DNA from: Cladorrhinum sp. PSN259
Taxonomy: Eukaryota > Ascomycota > Sordariomycetes > Sordariales > Podosporaceae
Assembly: GCA_033725935.1 (NCBI GenBank)
Contig: MU867065.1
Span: forward strand, 62,001-126,000
Direction of reading: 5' to 3'
DNA length: 64,000 nucleotides
The notes beneath the pieces are model-generated. The model was not told the origin of the DNA, searched no databases, and saw only the letters and a program-made list of their open reading frames with translations. Within the stretch, counting starts at the first letter, position 1; the number at the start of each line of letters is the position of its first letter. The position numbers and the translations under genes are program-made. Shown piece by piece: positions 31,401 to 42,169 of the stretch.

Positions 31401-33543
31401 TAATGACCTCGGTTTTCTCGTCTCCCCAACCAAACGTGCAATTTTTAACCACGACACAGGGGTCATTATTCTTCGACTCTGAAGACGATGCTGGCTCTCC
31501 AGCCCCGAGAATGGTCCGTTTATCCACTCGAGGCGCTATGGTAAGAAAATCCTCAACCCTCTTCAAGCACGCAAGGGCGGTCATGAAATCGACGAGCCCA
31601 CTGAAGAGGTTGAATAGTGGATCTGCTACGAGAAGCAACAGAGAGAGCGAAGTAAACACACGAGTGGCATCCAGCGAGGTGTTATTACCCTTGGCCACAG
31701 CCACAAAGACAGCGAATGTGACAACGGGTGAGACGAGTTGAGGGACGTAGCCTACAAGGTTAACACGCTTATAAGAGCACATGGCTGAGAACAGACTTAC
31801 CAATCGTCGCAGTGATGACAGTGACGATTCGAAAGTTCCTGGCTGTCGCAAGCTCATCCTCTCGGGCAGCATTCAGCACCTTGGCAACCTTTTGGGTGAG
31901 GTTCGTGATCTTGATGGCCTTCATCGCACCAAGAACAGTGGATGTTATCGCTGGAGAGGAATATTAGCAGCATACCGACTTTTGCTTCAACTTGTGAAAC
32001 GTACCTATTCTGGACTCCAGCTTCTCAATCCACCTGATCTGGAAGCGTGGTGTGAAACTCGCCACGCCAATCGTCAAGCCAGCGGTCACTGGTTACTTTG
32101 TCAGATTATAAACGGCGAAAAATCCAAATAGCTCTTGTTCACTCACCTAATGTCACAGCAATAGGGGCTACACAGGCTACGCCGAGCTGAGTCTGGATGA
32201 GATACGTCGCCAGGGCAACTTGGGTCACATTAGCCCAGAGTTCATGCAAGTCCATCAGTCCTCGAACGATACGCTCGCAATCTGCGCTCATCAGTGTGAC
32301 AGTCTTTGCGTCATTTGCTACAGAGACGTTGAGATGCAAAGCCTTGCGGAACACAGTAGTGGTGAGGGAGCCTCGTATCATGGCCAATAACCGGTATTGA
32401 CGATGCCAGTAGATAGCAGCAGAGACCTGGAGGAGGCGTCAGCAAACGGTGTCTATGAGCGTAAACCAAAGCAGATGACTTACAGCCATGCCAAAATAAA
32501 TGATGATGGCCGCTCCAACCAGGCCATAACCGATATTCCGATCACCAAGCGGTGCCGGATCCGAGAGATAGTTCAATAGTCTCTGCACCATCAGTGGCTG
32601 GCACATGGTGAATGCCAAAAGAGCAAGACGTGGAACAATCGGGATGAGAATGGGCCACCATAAAAGTTTGAACAGTGCTTTTTTCAGCGACCGACGTGGT
32701 CCTTCAACCTTCTCCCAGACCTTCCAAAAGTCGCCACCAAGCTTCTCAGATGCCATGTCAGCCGTGACGGGGTAGATATTCTTGGGGGTCAGCAAGTGCC
32801 TCGCTCCGAAGAAGATCAGTTTGTTCAGCCATAGCATCAACCCCTGACCAAACAAACCGCTGGATTCCTCTGGACTGGTCTTTTCGTACTTGTCCAGGAA
32901 AAACTTGCGCTTTTGGACAGCTTCCAAGACCAGCAGTGTCACTTTAAGAGCGAAGGATGCAGTAAAGACAGGACGCAGAGTGGTAAGTGAACCCAAGTCG
33001 GGCATAGACCAGAGCGTTCGGATAGTGGCAACGTCAAAAAGCACGGTGATGGCAAGATAAGCCGTGAGCAGCAAGGAGGGTCGGAGGGATCTGGAGTGTT
33101 CAATCAAGGATAGGGGGATCAATGCCAGACTAGCGGCCAGTGTCAGAGCAGATGCTGCAAGACCTGCTTGACGCGTTGCATGAGGATATTGATGCTGAGA
33201 GCCCCAAAGAACAAGCAAGGCTAATTGGAGACATGAAAAAGTGGCAATGGTGACCTGAAACTTATGCGTTAATATTTACAAATGCGGCACCGGGCAAGCA
33301 CCTGGGGGGGGGGGGAGGGCAAACACGCACCACTTTCACGGTTCTCAGGAAAGAACCATCGACTTTGGCAGGTGTCTTGCGGAGGAAGACAATCCGAATC
33401 GGTGCAGCGAGCAGCAAAAGAGCGGAAGGGACGATCGAGAAGAAATATTGCTCAAATGCAAAGGTGAAGTCAAAATCAGCGCGACAGCCATGGACGATGG
33501 GCCCAAAGGCGCCATCGTCGCACCAGACGGCCGAATCGTTCAT
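28413..33543 (-). CDS. ABC-C (MRP-type) multidrug transporter, 15 exons
   Basis: Hand splicing gives exons 33331-33543, 32484-33254, 32147-32426, 32005-32088, 31801-31950, 31228-31751, 30999-31172, 30774-30936, 30340-30717, 30160-30283, 29922-30109, 29223-29844, 29082-29168, 28632-29018 and 28413-28578. All phases agree and sum to 1436 aa. The protein has an N-terminal five-helix TMD0, then two half-transporters. NBD1 shows Walker A GPVACGKST, signature LSAGQRQRV and Walker B AILDDVFSQLD; the Asp where Glu is usual is normal for ABC-C NBD1. NBD2 shows GRTGSGKSS, LSHGQRQLF and VLVLDEVTSSLD, then the H-loop VIHK. Members export conjugated or bulky toxic compounds. Substrate unknown. The membrane-protein gene just upstream on the same strand may be linked. 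Confidence 0.9.
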
Positions 33544-34157
33544 GATGTGGGTGCGTGTAATGAAAGGATGCTGTTGTCGGATGAAAAAGACATTTCAAGT
33601 TGGGGGAATACGAGACTTTGGCACCTCGGGAAAATACAACGCGTGGTTCAGGTGGTGCCCAAAAGGTTGCATGATGCACCTTCCTGTTTTGTCTGAACCG
33701 ATGTCCATTATCAGCCTGTTGTTGGGGGGACCGTCTTGTGACCCCCATGGATTCGGGAAAACCCTAACCCTGACTTCATGCTACGCCATGTTCCCATTGT
33801 TGCTGTTATCATCAGAAGACAAGGTTGCCGGAGTGAATGTCGATTCTCTGATATGGAACAAGTTTGATCCTAAATTTGCCTCCGTCATGGCGAAATCTAT
33901 GTACTGTTTAACTTGCGAACCCAAGCCATACCCCGCCGTGTCATTAGCGTGGTTTGGGTTCCTCGATCAACCGTCATCGGCCCCGACTTTGCTAGTGAGC
34001 CATATTCATTAATCCGTAGGGCCATTTATCAAAGCCGGGTGTGTGTGCTCCGCCTTCTCTACTACCTTCATTGATGCTTCAAGTTTGATCTGGTCTTCAC
34101 CGCCTTGCTGTATACTCGGCATTTCCTCCTCTTCTGTGTTGGCTGAGAGTTTCTTGT

Positions 34158-35236
34158 CTAGTACGCGGCCCGTATGGTATGGATCTGGCCCAGGGTCACG
34201 AAGTATAAGGTGTAAATTGTGTACCACAAATTCGAGCTTCCAAGAAATAGTGTCGCAAGCTGTTCTTTTTCCGTCAAAGAAATACCCATGTCGGGGTAGA
34301 GCCGAAAGAAAGCATAGTAGTCTGTCTTGATCAGCCCGGCCACAGCAACCACAGTGAGAACGACACTGATTATGACGGATGCCAGACTTTGACGCAGCTA
34401 TAACAAAACACCCAAGCTGGATAGAGACAGATCCAAGTCCCAACACGAAATGGGAAGTTGAGACCGGACCTCACTGGCTCGCCGAGGAAGGATGAAGTTA
34501 GGAGGCTGTAGGCAAAATTATCGAGAGCCTGAATGAACTAAAATATCGCCAGAATACAGACGACAAACAAGCATCCGCGACGGAGCCAACGCCTCGCAAC
34601 TTCTCCTTCGTCCTTCAAGATGTCTATGCCGCTGATCCATAGGAGAAAGCATAGGTGCGCAAGAGGGTAGCATCGCGCGAAAAGTGCTGATAGACGTATC
34701 TTTTCTTTTTGGCCAAAATCAAGGGTCTCGTAATCTAGCGGATTGTCGATAAATCTTTGCATCTGAGTGCCCTCCAGTGGGCGAGAAAAGGGTGCCGATA
34801 TGAAGCATTCCACCCCATCTGCACGGTGTTCGGTTCCTAGCAGGACTTGAAATGATTGAACTGATAGATCGACGGCGGCCAAGACCGAATATAATACAAT
34901 GACACACAGTTCGGCCGATATCTGGGGTCTATCTCGAACGCACCATTTGAGGAGGACGGAGAAAATGAGGAGGTACCAGCAGTAAACAACTCCAGGGCCA
35001 TAGAAGGTGGAGGCGGACTCGAGTTTGCAGAATTCACGATGATGGTAAAATCGCTGACCGTCGATGATCTCGTGATATTCCGTTGGTATGTAGTTGCAGA
35101 ACCAGGCCATCTTGGATGATCTCACGTCAATGATGTTCATGTTCAAGTTAACGGTCAGGTTGAAGTCGGTCTCAATTTCAGGTTTAGCGCAGGGCGCTCT
35201 CTTCTCTTGAGCGCAATGGTCCACTCCAAAAAACAT
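34158..35236 (-). pseudogene. Multi-pass membrane protein of unknown function, interrupted by an in-frame TAG
   Basis: Hydrophobic segments with conserved-looking flanks ('MAWFCNYIPTEYHEIIDG', 'ALDNFAYSLLTS') run from 35236 to 34445 in one frame, except for a TAG at 34538-34540 between '..VCILAIF' and 'FIQALDNFAY..'. A 47-bp intron (34398-34444, GTTGGG...TTATAG) then joins '..NFPFR' to 'LRQSLASVII...', which ends at 34158. The stop falls within what looks like one membrane helix and could come from a single C-to-T change (CAG to TAG). No good intron removes it. The first ATG lies 11 bp from the tRNA-Ser gene, so the real start may be the later Met before AWFCNYIP. The family is a Sordariomycete membrane protein that I cannot name. 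Sequencing error is an alternative. Confidence 0.5.
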
Positions 35237-35247
35237 GTTTATCTCTG

Positions 35248-35329
35248 GGCGCGATGGCAGAGTGGTCTAATGCGTGAGACTTGAAATCTCATTTCTTCGG
35301 AAGCGTCGGTTCAAATCCGGCTCGCGTCG
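35248..35329 (+). tRNA. tRNA-Ser(TGA)
   Basis: Acceptor GGCGCGA/TCGCGTC, anticodon stem GAGA(C)/(A)TCTC with loop CTTGAAA and anticodon TGA, a long variable arm (TTTCTTCGGAA hairpin) typical of class II serine tRNA, T arm GTCGG-TTCAAAT-CCGGC, discriminator G. No intron. A T11 run at 35370-35380 could stop polymerase III. It is divergent from the membrane-protein gene, with 11 bp between. Confidence 0.92.
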
Positions 35330-35779
35330 ATTTACTTTTGGCGAATTCCTATCTGGCGCATATTTAGTCTTTTTTTTTTTAAGTTGGGGGGAAGGGGGGG
35401 CCGCTTTGATTGTGGGCTGGTTTTCGAAGTTCTAGATTGGCCCCGCTGAGTCCCCTCTGAATGCTTCCCCAACTGTTCCTCCAAAGCGCTGTCACGTGCT
35501 GTAAATGTGACTTTACGATCAAGACCCACTTTGAACGACGCGACCTCAATTTCGCAGCGACAAAACTTTGATATCTCTCATCGTCAATTGGGCAAGCAAC
35601 AACATCTTGACGCATTGCGGTGGATCATCCCTTTTCAATCTCGGATCATCAACACCAGGCTCTTTTCTTTGCTTTTGAGAAGTGAAACGTACAGTAATAC
35701 TTCTCTTTTTGACGGACGACGCGCAAAATCCAAACGCCAACGCCCATCACGTAGTGGTGGTCTGTGCATCATCAAGGAA

Positions 35780-37096
35780 ATGCCACCACCAATCGTACCT
35801 GCCGTTTCATCTTCCGAAGAAGAAGAATCATTCGATTCAGATTCTGAGTCAGATTCTTCAATTAAGGGTCAATCTCGAGACCCACTCGAAGTCGAAGAAC
35901 TTGAACTCATCATGCCCAACCACACCAGCGCCAGAAGCACAACCCGCCCCGTGAACCACACCTTGGGAAAGCTGATCAACAATGGCAAACGAAAAGCAGA
36001 ATCTCAGCCTCACAACGGCCACCCACTCAAAGCGCAAAGGACTGCTTATGACGACGGTGATCAAGACAACAATGACGATTCAGATTCGGCAGAAGGCCCA
36101 GGTACCAACCCAACCTATGCTCAACAATCATTTGCAGCTGGCCCAGTACCGATTGTTATTGGTAAAACAACCACCATCGATCTATACCGCCAACAGTTCC
36201 CCCAGTTTGAGATCCCGAACAGGCTTCCCAATTTCGTAACAAGCCTTTCAATGATGGCAATCAAGAGAATACCAGCAACCCGAAGCATTTTCAACGACAA
36301 GAAGCCACAGAATCTGGCTGCCTATCTAATGCAGGCTCTCGGTGATGTTGTACCACGCGAACAAGCCTGCGAGAGATGTATCCGGAACAACGGCGCCTTT
36401 GACGGGACTTGTGTCGTTGCCCGCATACAAAGTGCCCTCATGGTGACCGAGGGAGCTTGTGCGAACTGCTGGTATAATCGACAAGGCTCCATATGCACTC
36501 TACGACATCCAGATCGCCGTGCCAACCTGGCGCCCCCAACTGCGACCAGCACAACTCCAATCCCAATCCCCCAAATACCTGCTCCAGTTGCACCACCCCC
36601 GCCGTCGCCACCATTAGTCGCACTGTTACACCCGAGCTACGCAGCCGCTCTGGCAGCAATCCACAACAAGGCCTCTTCGCCATCTCCAGCTTTCACATCC
36701 CGAGCTGCGCCGCCGCCACCAGCACCGCCAGCACCGCCGGCACAATCCACTCAACCATCCCCCCTCCCTTCCATCCGCCCTCCAAAACCAGCCACTCCAG
36801 TGCCTATCCCAGCTCAATCAACATCAAAAGGCCGCACAACAATAACAGACCTCCTCGGGGATGCCACGCATGCCCGGCAACAAGCCGAACCCCTTGCTGA
36901 AGAAAGTAAGACCGCATTATGGGAGGCCAAATACCGGGCCATGTCAAGACCAGAGGTCATTGAGACATATCAGCAGTTGTTGGACATGCAGGAAGATTTA
37001 ACGGTGAGGATGCGGGCAATGAACAGGGTTGTGCTTGGGAAGTTGAAGGCTGCAAGTATTTTGAAGGCGGGGGAGTCCGCACATCCTGGGCGCTAA
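35780..37096 (+). CDS. Fungal nuclear-like protein with a DUF3716-type Cys cluster
   Basis: The frame is open from 35507. The ATG at 35780 (MPPPIVPAVSS) is preferred because conserved-looking acidic sequence starts there; it gives 438 aa. The layout is an acidic Ser/Asp/Glu-rich head, basic 'NNGKRKAES' and 'KAQR' stretches, and a central block of about 110 residues. That block has 'ACERCIRNNGAFDGTCVV' followed by 'GACANCWYNRQGSICTL', i.e. C..C.........C ... C..C........C, which fits the DUF3716 zinc-binding-like family of fungi. After this come a Pro-rich disordered linker and a C-terminal coiled-coil-like helix (about 375-430). Function of the family is unknown. The acidic and basic head suggests a nuclear protein (inference). 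Confidence 0.7.
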   Translation: MPPPIVPAVSSSEEEESFDSDSESDSSIKGQSRDPLEVEELELIMPNHTSARSTTRPVNHTLGKLINNGKRKAESQPHNGHPLKAQRTAYDDGDQDNNDDSDSAEGPGTNPTYAQQSFAAGPVPIVIGKTTTIDLYRQQFPQFEIPNRLPNFVTSLSMMAIKRIPATRSIFNDKKPQNLAAYLMQALGDVVPREQACERCIRNNGAFDGTCVVARIQSALMVTEGACANCWYNRQGSICTLRHPDRRANLAPPTATSTTPIPIPQIPAPVAPPPPSPPLVALLHPSYAAALAAIHNKASSPSPAFTSRAAPPPPAPPAPPAQSTQPSPLPSIRPPKPATPVPIPAQSTSKGRTTITDLLGDATHARQQAEPLAEESKTALWEAKYRAMSRPEVIETYQQLLDMQEDLTVRMRAMNRVVLGKLKAASILKAGESAHPGR

Positions 37097-38588
37097 TTTA
37101 CGATTGAGAAAGAGTTGGCAATGGGATAGGATTCGCAGTGTCGGAGGTCTGGTGGATCAACCTGAAGGGATTAAAGGGGGCATTGGAAGGATACCAATTG
37201 CAGGGCTAGGGGTTTGAACTCTTGGTCCCTCTGCCGTACTTGAATATCAGAGACAGCTTTTTGCAAAGAATCGATCAAAAAAAAGGTATCTTGCATCCTA
37301 TTTTGTCCGACATTCATCACTTGTGTTACCTTGCATCGAAAACACCTTCTGCTCTGGGAAGCGCAGTCACAAATCTCAAATATTCGCCTAGAGTCCGTTG
37401 CTCGCCAAGGAGGAGGCTCATTTTAGTGATCCTTACATTCGGAATCGAAATTACATGGAGATCTTCAACGTCCAAGATCTCGAGAATCCACAAGGTGATC
37501 TCGGTCTGCACAGCATGTAGTGTATAAGGCCGAGGTCTGGGATGGCACGGTGGGTTTCCCCTTCCCAAGAATGCGAGAACGGCAATCATTCGGTTGCTCC
37601 CGGGCTAAGCTCCGGCATGAACGACACCATTGATACCTCGATTTTTGGGTCTTGCTGAAATTTGTCTTTCGTACCTGTTTTGAACTTGAATAACAATTTC
37701 GGGACCCGACGATTCGGACAGCATTGATGGCTTTTATTGAGATGCAAGCTGCAAGTTTCTGTGGCGTGTGTTTGCGCCCAGCTGATCGTCCGTGGGAGGT
37801 TTCTTGGAACTTGTTGAATCTCTTTCAACAATGCAATGCCAGCGGAGGAAGCAGGCTGTGTGTGCAGTCTGCATGCAATCTGGATGTGCACTTTCACTTT
37901 TCCCCGCGGAGGGAGAGATGATGTGTCAGGACGGGATCAATCGGGGCACGGTTCATCGTCCCCGGTGCCTATTATTGGCTCGTCAGTGCACTTCTCCCTC
38001 AAATGGTGTGGCTGGGGGGTCCGGTTCAGGGGAAATTTCAGGGAATCGTAATTTTGATTCTCACTCTCACCTCCCCTTTTGGTTAGACGACGCATTGCTT
38101 GGCATCTTAGTAACGCACCCATAACATCGAGACATTGGGTCCCCGTCTCTTTTTTTTCTTCAAAAAAAGCACCGATAAGATGCGCCTCATGGGGGCCATG
38201 GCGAGGATTCCAGATGTAATGCTGCGTGCATGCGCATGCTGCAGGGGTGTTGGGGGAATGTGGGTTACGACAAGGGAAAAAAAGAAAAGAAAAAAAGGAA
38301 ACCAATTACAATGCATCCACGGCACGCAGGTTTACGGGATCCTCTGTTGATTTCCATGGTCTGGAATGCGGGGAGCCAAACATTACTGTCGCAGCCCAGG
38401 GGCAGCTGAACATCCACAACCGAAAATTTCGCCGGCCATTCTCTTCTTAAGAGTCGCGCAGATCCCTCAGAGGAGAGGGGACAAGGTCACGCAGACATCC
38501 TGTCTCGGTCCTCGAAGCATCTCTTGCCACTCGTTTTTTTGGGGGTTTCCATACGCTCGTTCATTTTTCGTGACAAACCCTTCCCACG
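37097..38588. other. Intergenic, upstream of the GH55 gene
   Basis: 1.5 kb with no supported gene. The last 150 bases before the start are pyrimidine-rich. A CTGGGG at 38010 and GCGGGG around 38370 fit the CreA carbon-repressor consensus (SYGGRG), which would suit a glucanase gene, but such hexamers are common by chance. Confidence 0.45.
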
Positions 38589-41090
38589 ATGCATCGTCCG
38601 TCGCTCGGATCACTCGTCGCCTTTTCGGTGCTGGTGTCTGGCGTCATCGCTCGGGCCACCGGTCCTCCCAGCTATGCCAAACTCGTTGACAGGAACGTCT
38701 CAGTCGCTACATCGGGTCGCGGCCAGTATCCATTCAAGCACAAGCACAAGCCTGGGTGCAAACCCGACCCTGCCCCGACCTGCGACAAATTTTGGCTCGA
38801 AAATATCGATCACGACGGCCAGGCTCCTTATGCAACTTTCCCTGACTACCCAGTTTGGCGCAATGTCCAAGACCCCCTCTTCGGAGCCAAAGGTGATGGC
38901 ATTACTGATGACACTGCCGCCATCAATCTTGCGATCAGCTACGGGAATCGTTGTGCCCCCTTCACGTGTCCTGGCAGTACCACGACCCCAGCTCTCATCT
39001 ACTTCCCACCTGGCAAATATCTCGTCAAGGGCCCCATAATCGACTACTACTACACCCAGTTGATTGGCAGCCCGTGTGACAAGCCCGTACTCGTGGCTTC
39101 GAGCGACTTCCAAGGGCAATTCATCCTGGACGCTTTTCCACGCCGCGACGACCCTCCTCCCAGGTCAGGTTGGATTCCACAAAATGTCTTTTGGCGCCAG
39201 GTTGCCAATTTTGTATTTGATACCAGAGCTGTGCCCGCGACAACAGAATTCACTGCTATCCGCTGGACGAGCTCGCAAGCTACCTCGCTCTCTAACGTCG
39301 ACATTTACTTGTCAACGGCAGCCAACACCGAACACCGCGGTATTCTCATTGAGGAGGGATCAGGCGGCTATATCGGTGACATCCAGATTGATGGCGGTCT
39401 GTACGGACTCAACGTTGGCAACCAGCAGTATACCTTCCGCAGCATCACCATCTCCAATGCCAAGACGGCTGTTAAACAAATCTGGGACTGGGGGTGGACC
39501 TATATCGGAATCACAATTCTTAACTGCGGTGTCGGTTTTGATTTCACCTCGGTCAACACTGATGCAAACATTTTGAATGTTGGAAGTGCTGTGATCATCG
39601 ACAGCGAAATTGTCGACACCCCAATAGGCATCAGGTACGGCCCTTCTGCGCCAGTCAATCCACGTCCTCAAGCGAACACCTTTAGCTTTGAAAGAATCAG
39701 CCTCGACAATGTTCCTGCGGCCATCGTCGGTCCCGCAGGAGTGGTTTTTGCAGGCACACCCACGAGGGACTTTATCGAAGCCTGGGGCCGTGGAAATACC
39801 TACAAGGGAACATCTGGTCCTTATCCACTCGAGGGCCCATTTCCTGCTGTTAAGCGCCCGGAGGCCCTGACGACTAAGAATGGCGATTACTACACCGCAT
39901 CCAAGCCTTACTATGAGGACGTTCCCGTCACTGATATTTACACGGCCCGTGACTTCAAAGCTACAGGAGACGGAAGCACTGATGACACCGAAGCTCTCAA
40001 CAAGCTGTTCCAGCGAGCGGCCAAAGATAACAAGGTTGTCTACATCAACGCCGGTATTTACAAGGTCACCCGCACCATCCGCATCCCTCCTGGATCTCGC
40101 ATCTTTGGCGACTCTTCTTTCCCTCAGATCGTCTCATCTGGTGCCTACTTCCAAGACGAATTCAACCCTAAACCGGTTGTTCAAATTGGCTCGCAAGGTT
40201 CCAAGGGCCGCATCGAGTGGAGCAACACCATCGTAAGCACCAGGGGCCGCCAGCCCGGAGCCATCGTCATCCAATACAACCTCGACTCCGCTGTCCGCGG
40301 CAACGGCCACCCCGACGGGTCCTGTGAAGAGCCCTCGGGCATGTGGGATGTCCACGTTCGTATCGGTGGATTCGCCGGCTCTGACTTGCAATTGGCCGAC
40401 TGTCCCAAGACGCCCAACGCTACCGTCGACCGGAACAACCTCAACCGCAATTGCATCGCCGCTTTCCTCAGCTGGCACATCACCCCCGAGTCTGGTGGTC
40501 TGTATCAGGAGAACAACTGGGTGTGGGTGGCCGATCACGACATCGAAAAGGAGGCCGACAATCAGCAAATCACTATCTATGCTGGCCGGGGTTTCCTCCT
40601 CGAGTCAAATGATGGGCCCAATTGGCTCGTTGCTTCCAGCGTAGAGCATCATCAGCTGTATGAATACCAATTGTACAAGACCAAGAATGTCTTTGCGGGC
40701 CAGATCCAGACCGAGACGGCGTACTACCAGCCCAATCCCGATGCCAGACTCCCTCAAGTAGCCCAGACGAGGTGGCATGATCCTCGCTACAACCAGGGAG
40801 AGTCCGGATGGGGTTTGAGGGCTGTTGACTCGACCGATGTTTTGATCTACGGCGCGGGCTTGTATAGTTTCTTTGACAACTATTCTACGACCTGCAGCGC
40901 TCCCGGACAGGGATCGAGGTGCCAGAAGAACATTCTGAGTATTGAGGGAAGGTCCAAGATTCGGGTGTTTGGTCTGAATACCGTCGGCACGACGAATATG
41001 TTTACGGTTAATGGGGTTAACAGTGGGCTGTATAGTGCCAACCAGAATGACTTCATCCAGACTATTGCGCAGGTTAACGTTGGGCTATAA
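38589..41090 (+). CDS. Secreted exo-beta-1,3-glucanase, GH55
   Basis: A single exon of 833 aa. Signal peptide at residues 1 to about 23 (HRPSLGSLVAFSVLVSGVIARA). The mature protein has the two tandem right-handed beta-helix halves of GH55, each opened by a pectate-lyase-superfamily motif: 'FGAKGDGITDDTAAINLAI' near residue 98 and 'FKATGDGSTDDTEALNKLF' near residue 456. Typical GH55 blocks follow, such as 'YFPPGKYLVKGPI', 'FQGQFILDAF', 'SWHITPESGGLYQENNWVWVADHDIE' and 'VFGLNTVGTTNMFTVNG'. The acidic residues near 'SGGLYQENNWVWVADHDIE' are in the region that holds the catalytic acid in the family. The enzyme cuts beta-1,3-glucan (laminarin, fungal or oomycete wall) from the end. It may serve nutrition, mycoparasitism or own-wall remodelling. 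Confidence 0.92.
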   Translation: MHRPSLGSLVAFSVLVSGVIARATGPPSYAKLVDRNVSVATSGRGQYPFKHKHKPGCKPDPAPTCDKFWLENIDHDGQAPYATFPDYPVWRNVQDPLFGAKGDGITDDTAAINLAISYGNRCAPFTCPGSTTTPALIYFPPGKYLVKGPIIDYYYTQLIGSPCDKPVLVASSDFQGQFILDAFPRRDDPPPRSGWIPQNVFWRQVANFVFDTRAVPATTEFTAIRWTSSQATSLSNVDIYLSTAANTEHRGILIEEGSGGYIGDIQIDGGLYGLNVGNQQYTFRSITISNAKTAVKQIWDWGWTYIGITILNCGVGFDFTSVNTDANILNVGSAVIIDSEIVDTPIGIRYGPSAPVNPRPQANTFSFERISLDNVPAAIVGPAGVVFAGTPTRDFIEAWGRGNTYKGTSGPYPLEGPFPAVKRPEALTTKNGDYYTASKPYYEDVPVTDIYTARDFKATGDGSTDDTEALNKLFQRAAKDNKVVYINAGIYKVTRTIRIPPGSRIFGDSSFPQIVSSGAYFQDEFNPKPVVQIGSQGSKGRIEWSNTIVSTRGRQPGAIVIQYNLDSAVRGNGHPDGSCEEPSGMWDVHVRIGGFAGSDLQLADCPKTPNATVDRNNLNRNCIAAFLSWHITPESGGLYQENNWVWVADHDIEKEADNQQITIYAGRGFLLESNDGPNWLVASSVEHHQLYEYQLYKTKNVFAGQIQTETAYYQPNPDARLPQVAQTRWHDPRYNQGESGWGLRAVDSTDVLIYGAGLYSFFDNYSTTCSAPGQGSRCQKNILSIEGRSKIRVFGLNTVGTTNMFTVNGVNSGLYSANQNDFIQTIAQVNVGL

Positions 41091-42169
41091 AGGGGGAGAT
41101 GAAGTGTATGTGTGTGTGTGCATATCTGTTATTATCTCTATCTCTCTCTCTCTCTCTAGTCGGGGTGGTTGGAAGGAGGGGTTTATGATGATGTGATGTC
41201 TTGATTATTTTGGAAAAGAATCATTTATATTATCTTGTAGTAATAATATGGCTTCACGCTGTCTTTTCCCTTCAAGCTCTTGATTTCATGTTTAATGTCA
41301 AACGTAGGATTGAAGGAATATGGACATAAATGCCACCCACCTTGATGTTTGGCTCTTTGTTGCTTTCCTCCGACCTTATTCCTTTCCCGTGTTCATGATG
41401 TTTGCCCAAGGTATCGACATTAAGTTGAAACAAAAAGAAGACCGGACAGGGCGTGCAGGCTTGTTCTCTCAGAATCCTGATTATGTGGCACGGTGATCTT
41501 CCTGCAGTGTCATTACTAAGTACTTGTATCTACACAAGAAAACAAGGTTTCGTGTCACAACGGGATAGAATCTTGGTGACACCTGAATGCAAGGTTCTCG
41601 GGGGAGCTCGTGCAGCACATCAATTCATCCCATAATGTCGGTAAACTTTGGTGGTCACACCCTCCTTTTAAATGGTTTTGGAGGGTTAAGGGATGATCCT
41701 ATTGGTGCCCGCGACCCACGTTTCATTACATCTCAATGCTCCTCATCACCTCACCTATGCACGTTCGCGCTGTCGATGGAACGCTGAGAACAAAACGGGA
41801 TTGGATAATGATCATGTATGAAAGCTGTATTGGTGTGCGGGCTTATCTCTTTCTGTATATTGGAGGTACATGACATGTATCTTCAGTACTGCATGTACAT
41901 GTAGGTCCTTGCAGTCAGTTAAAGAGCTCAGTCACGTTTTGCCCAAGGGTTGGGAAGCATACTTATCATTGGCACCCTGTGACGTGCTTCTCCTCGGATC
42001 AGCTTGAGGACGGTGTTGCACCATTATTGGCTTGGAAATCCGAGGTCTAATCAAGAGCTAGAGGTATAAAGTTTGAGGTGTTTCTCGTGAACACATTCTA
42101 TTTACCCTTTCCTTCCGTTTCCAAGCTTTCCATATTTCATGAACAGCTTCGCTCCACATATCCATCACA
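41091..42169. other. Intergenic with TG and TC microsatellites
   Basis: A TG repeat (about 41108-41120) and a TC repeat (about 41139-41157) follow the GH55 stop. The rest is the promoter of the P450 gene. No other gene seen. Confidence 0.55.
42065..42071 (+). promoter_or_regulatory. TATA box candidate of the P450 gene
   Basis: TATAAAG about 100 bp before the P450 start codon, followed by pyrimidine-rich sequence. Position and sequence fit a fungal TATA element; no direct evidence of transcription start. Confidence 0.4.

Noticed and set aside
34009..34446. 145-codon minus-strand frame as the C-terminal exon of the membrane gene
   Set aside because: The hydrophobic, family-like sequence in this stretch is in another frame (34158-34397); only the acidic tail after 34200 could be coding in this frame, and no splice joins it convincingly.
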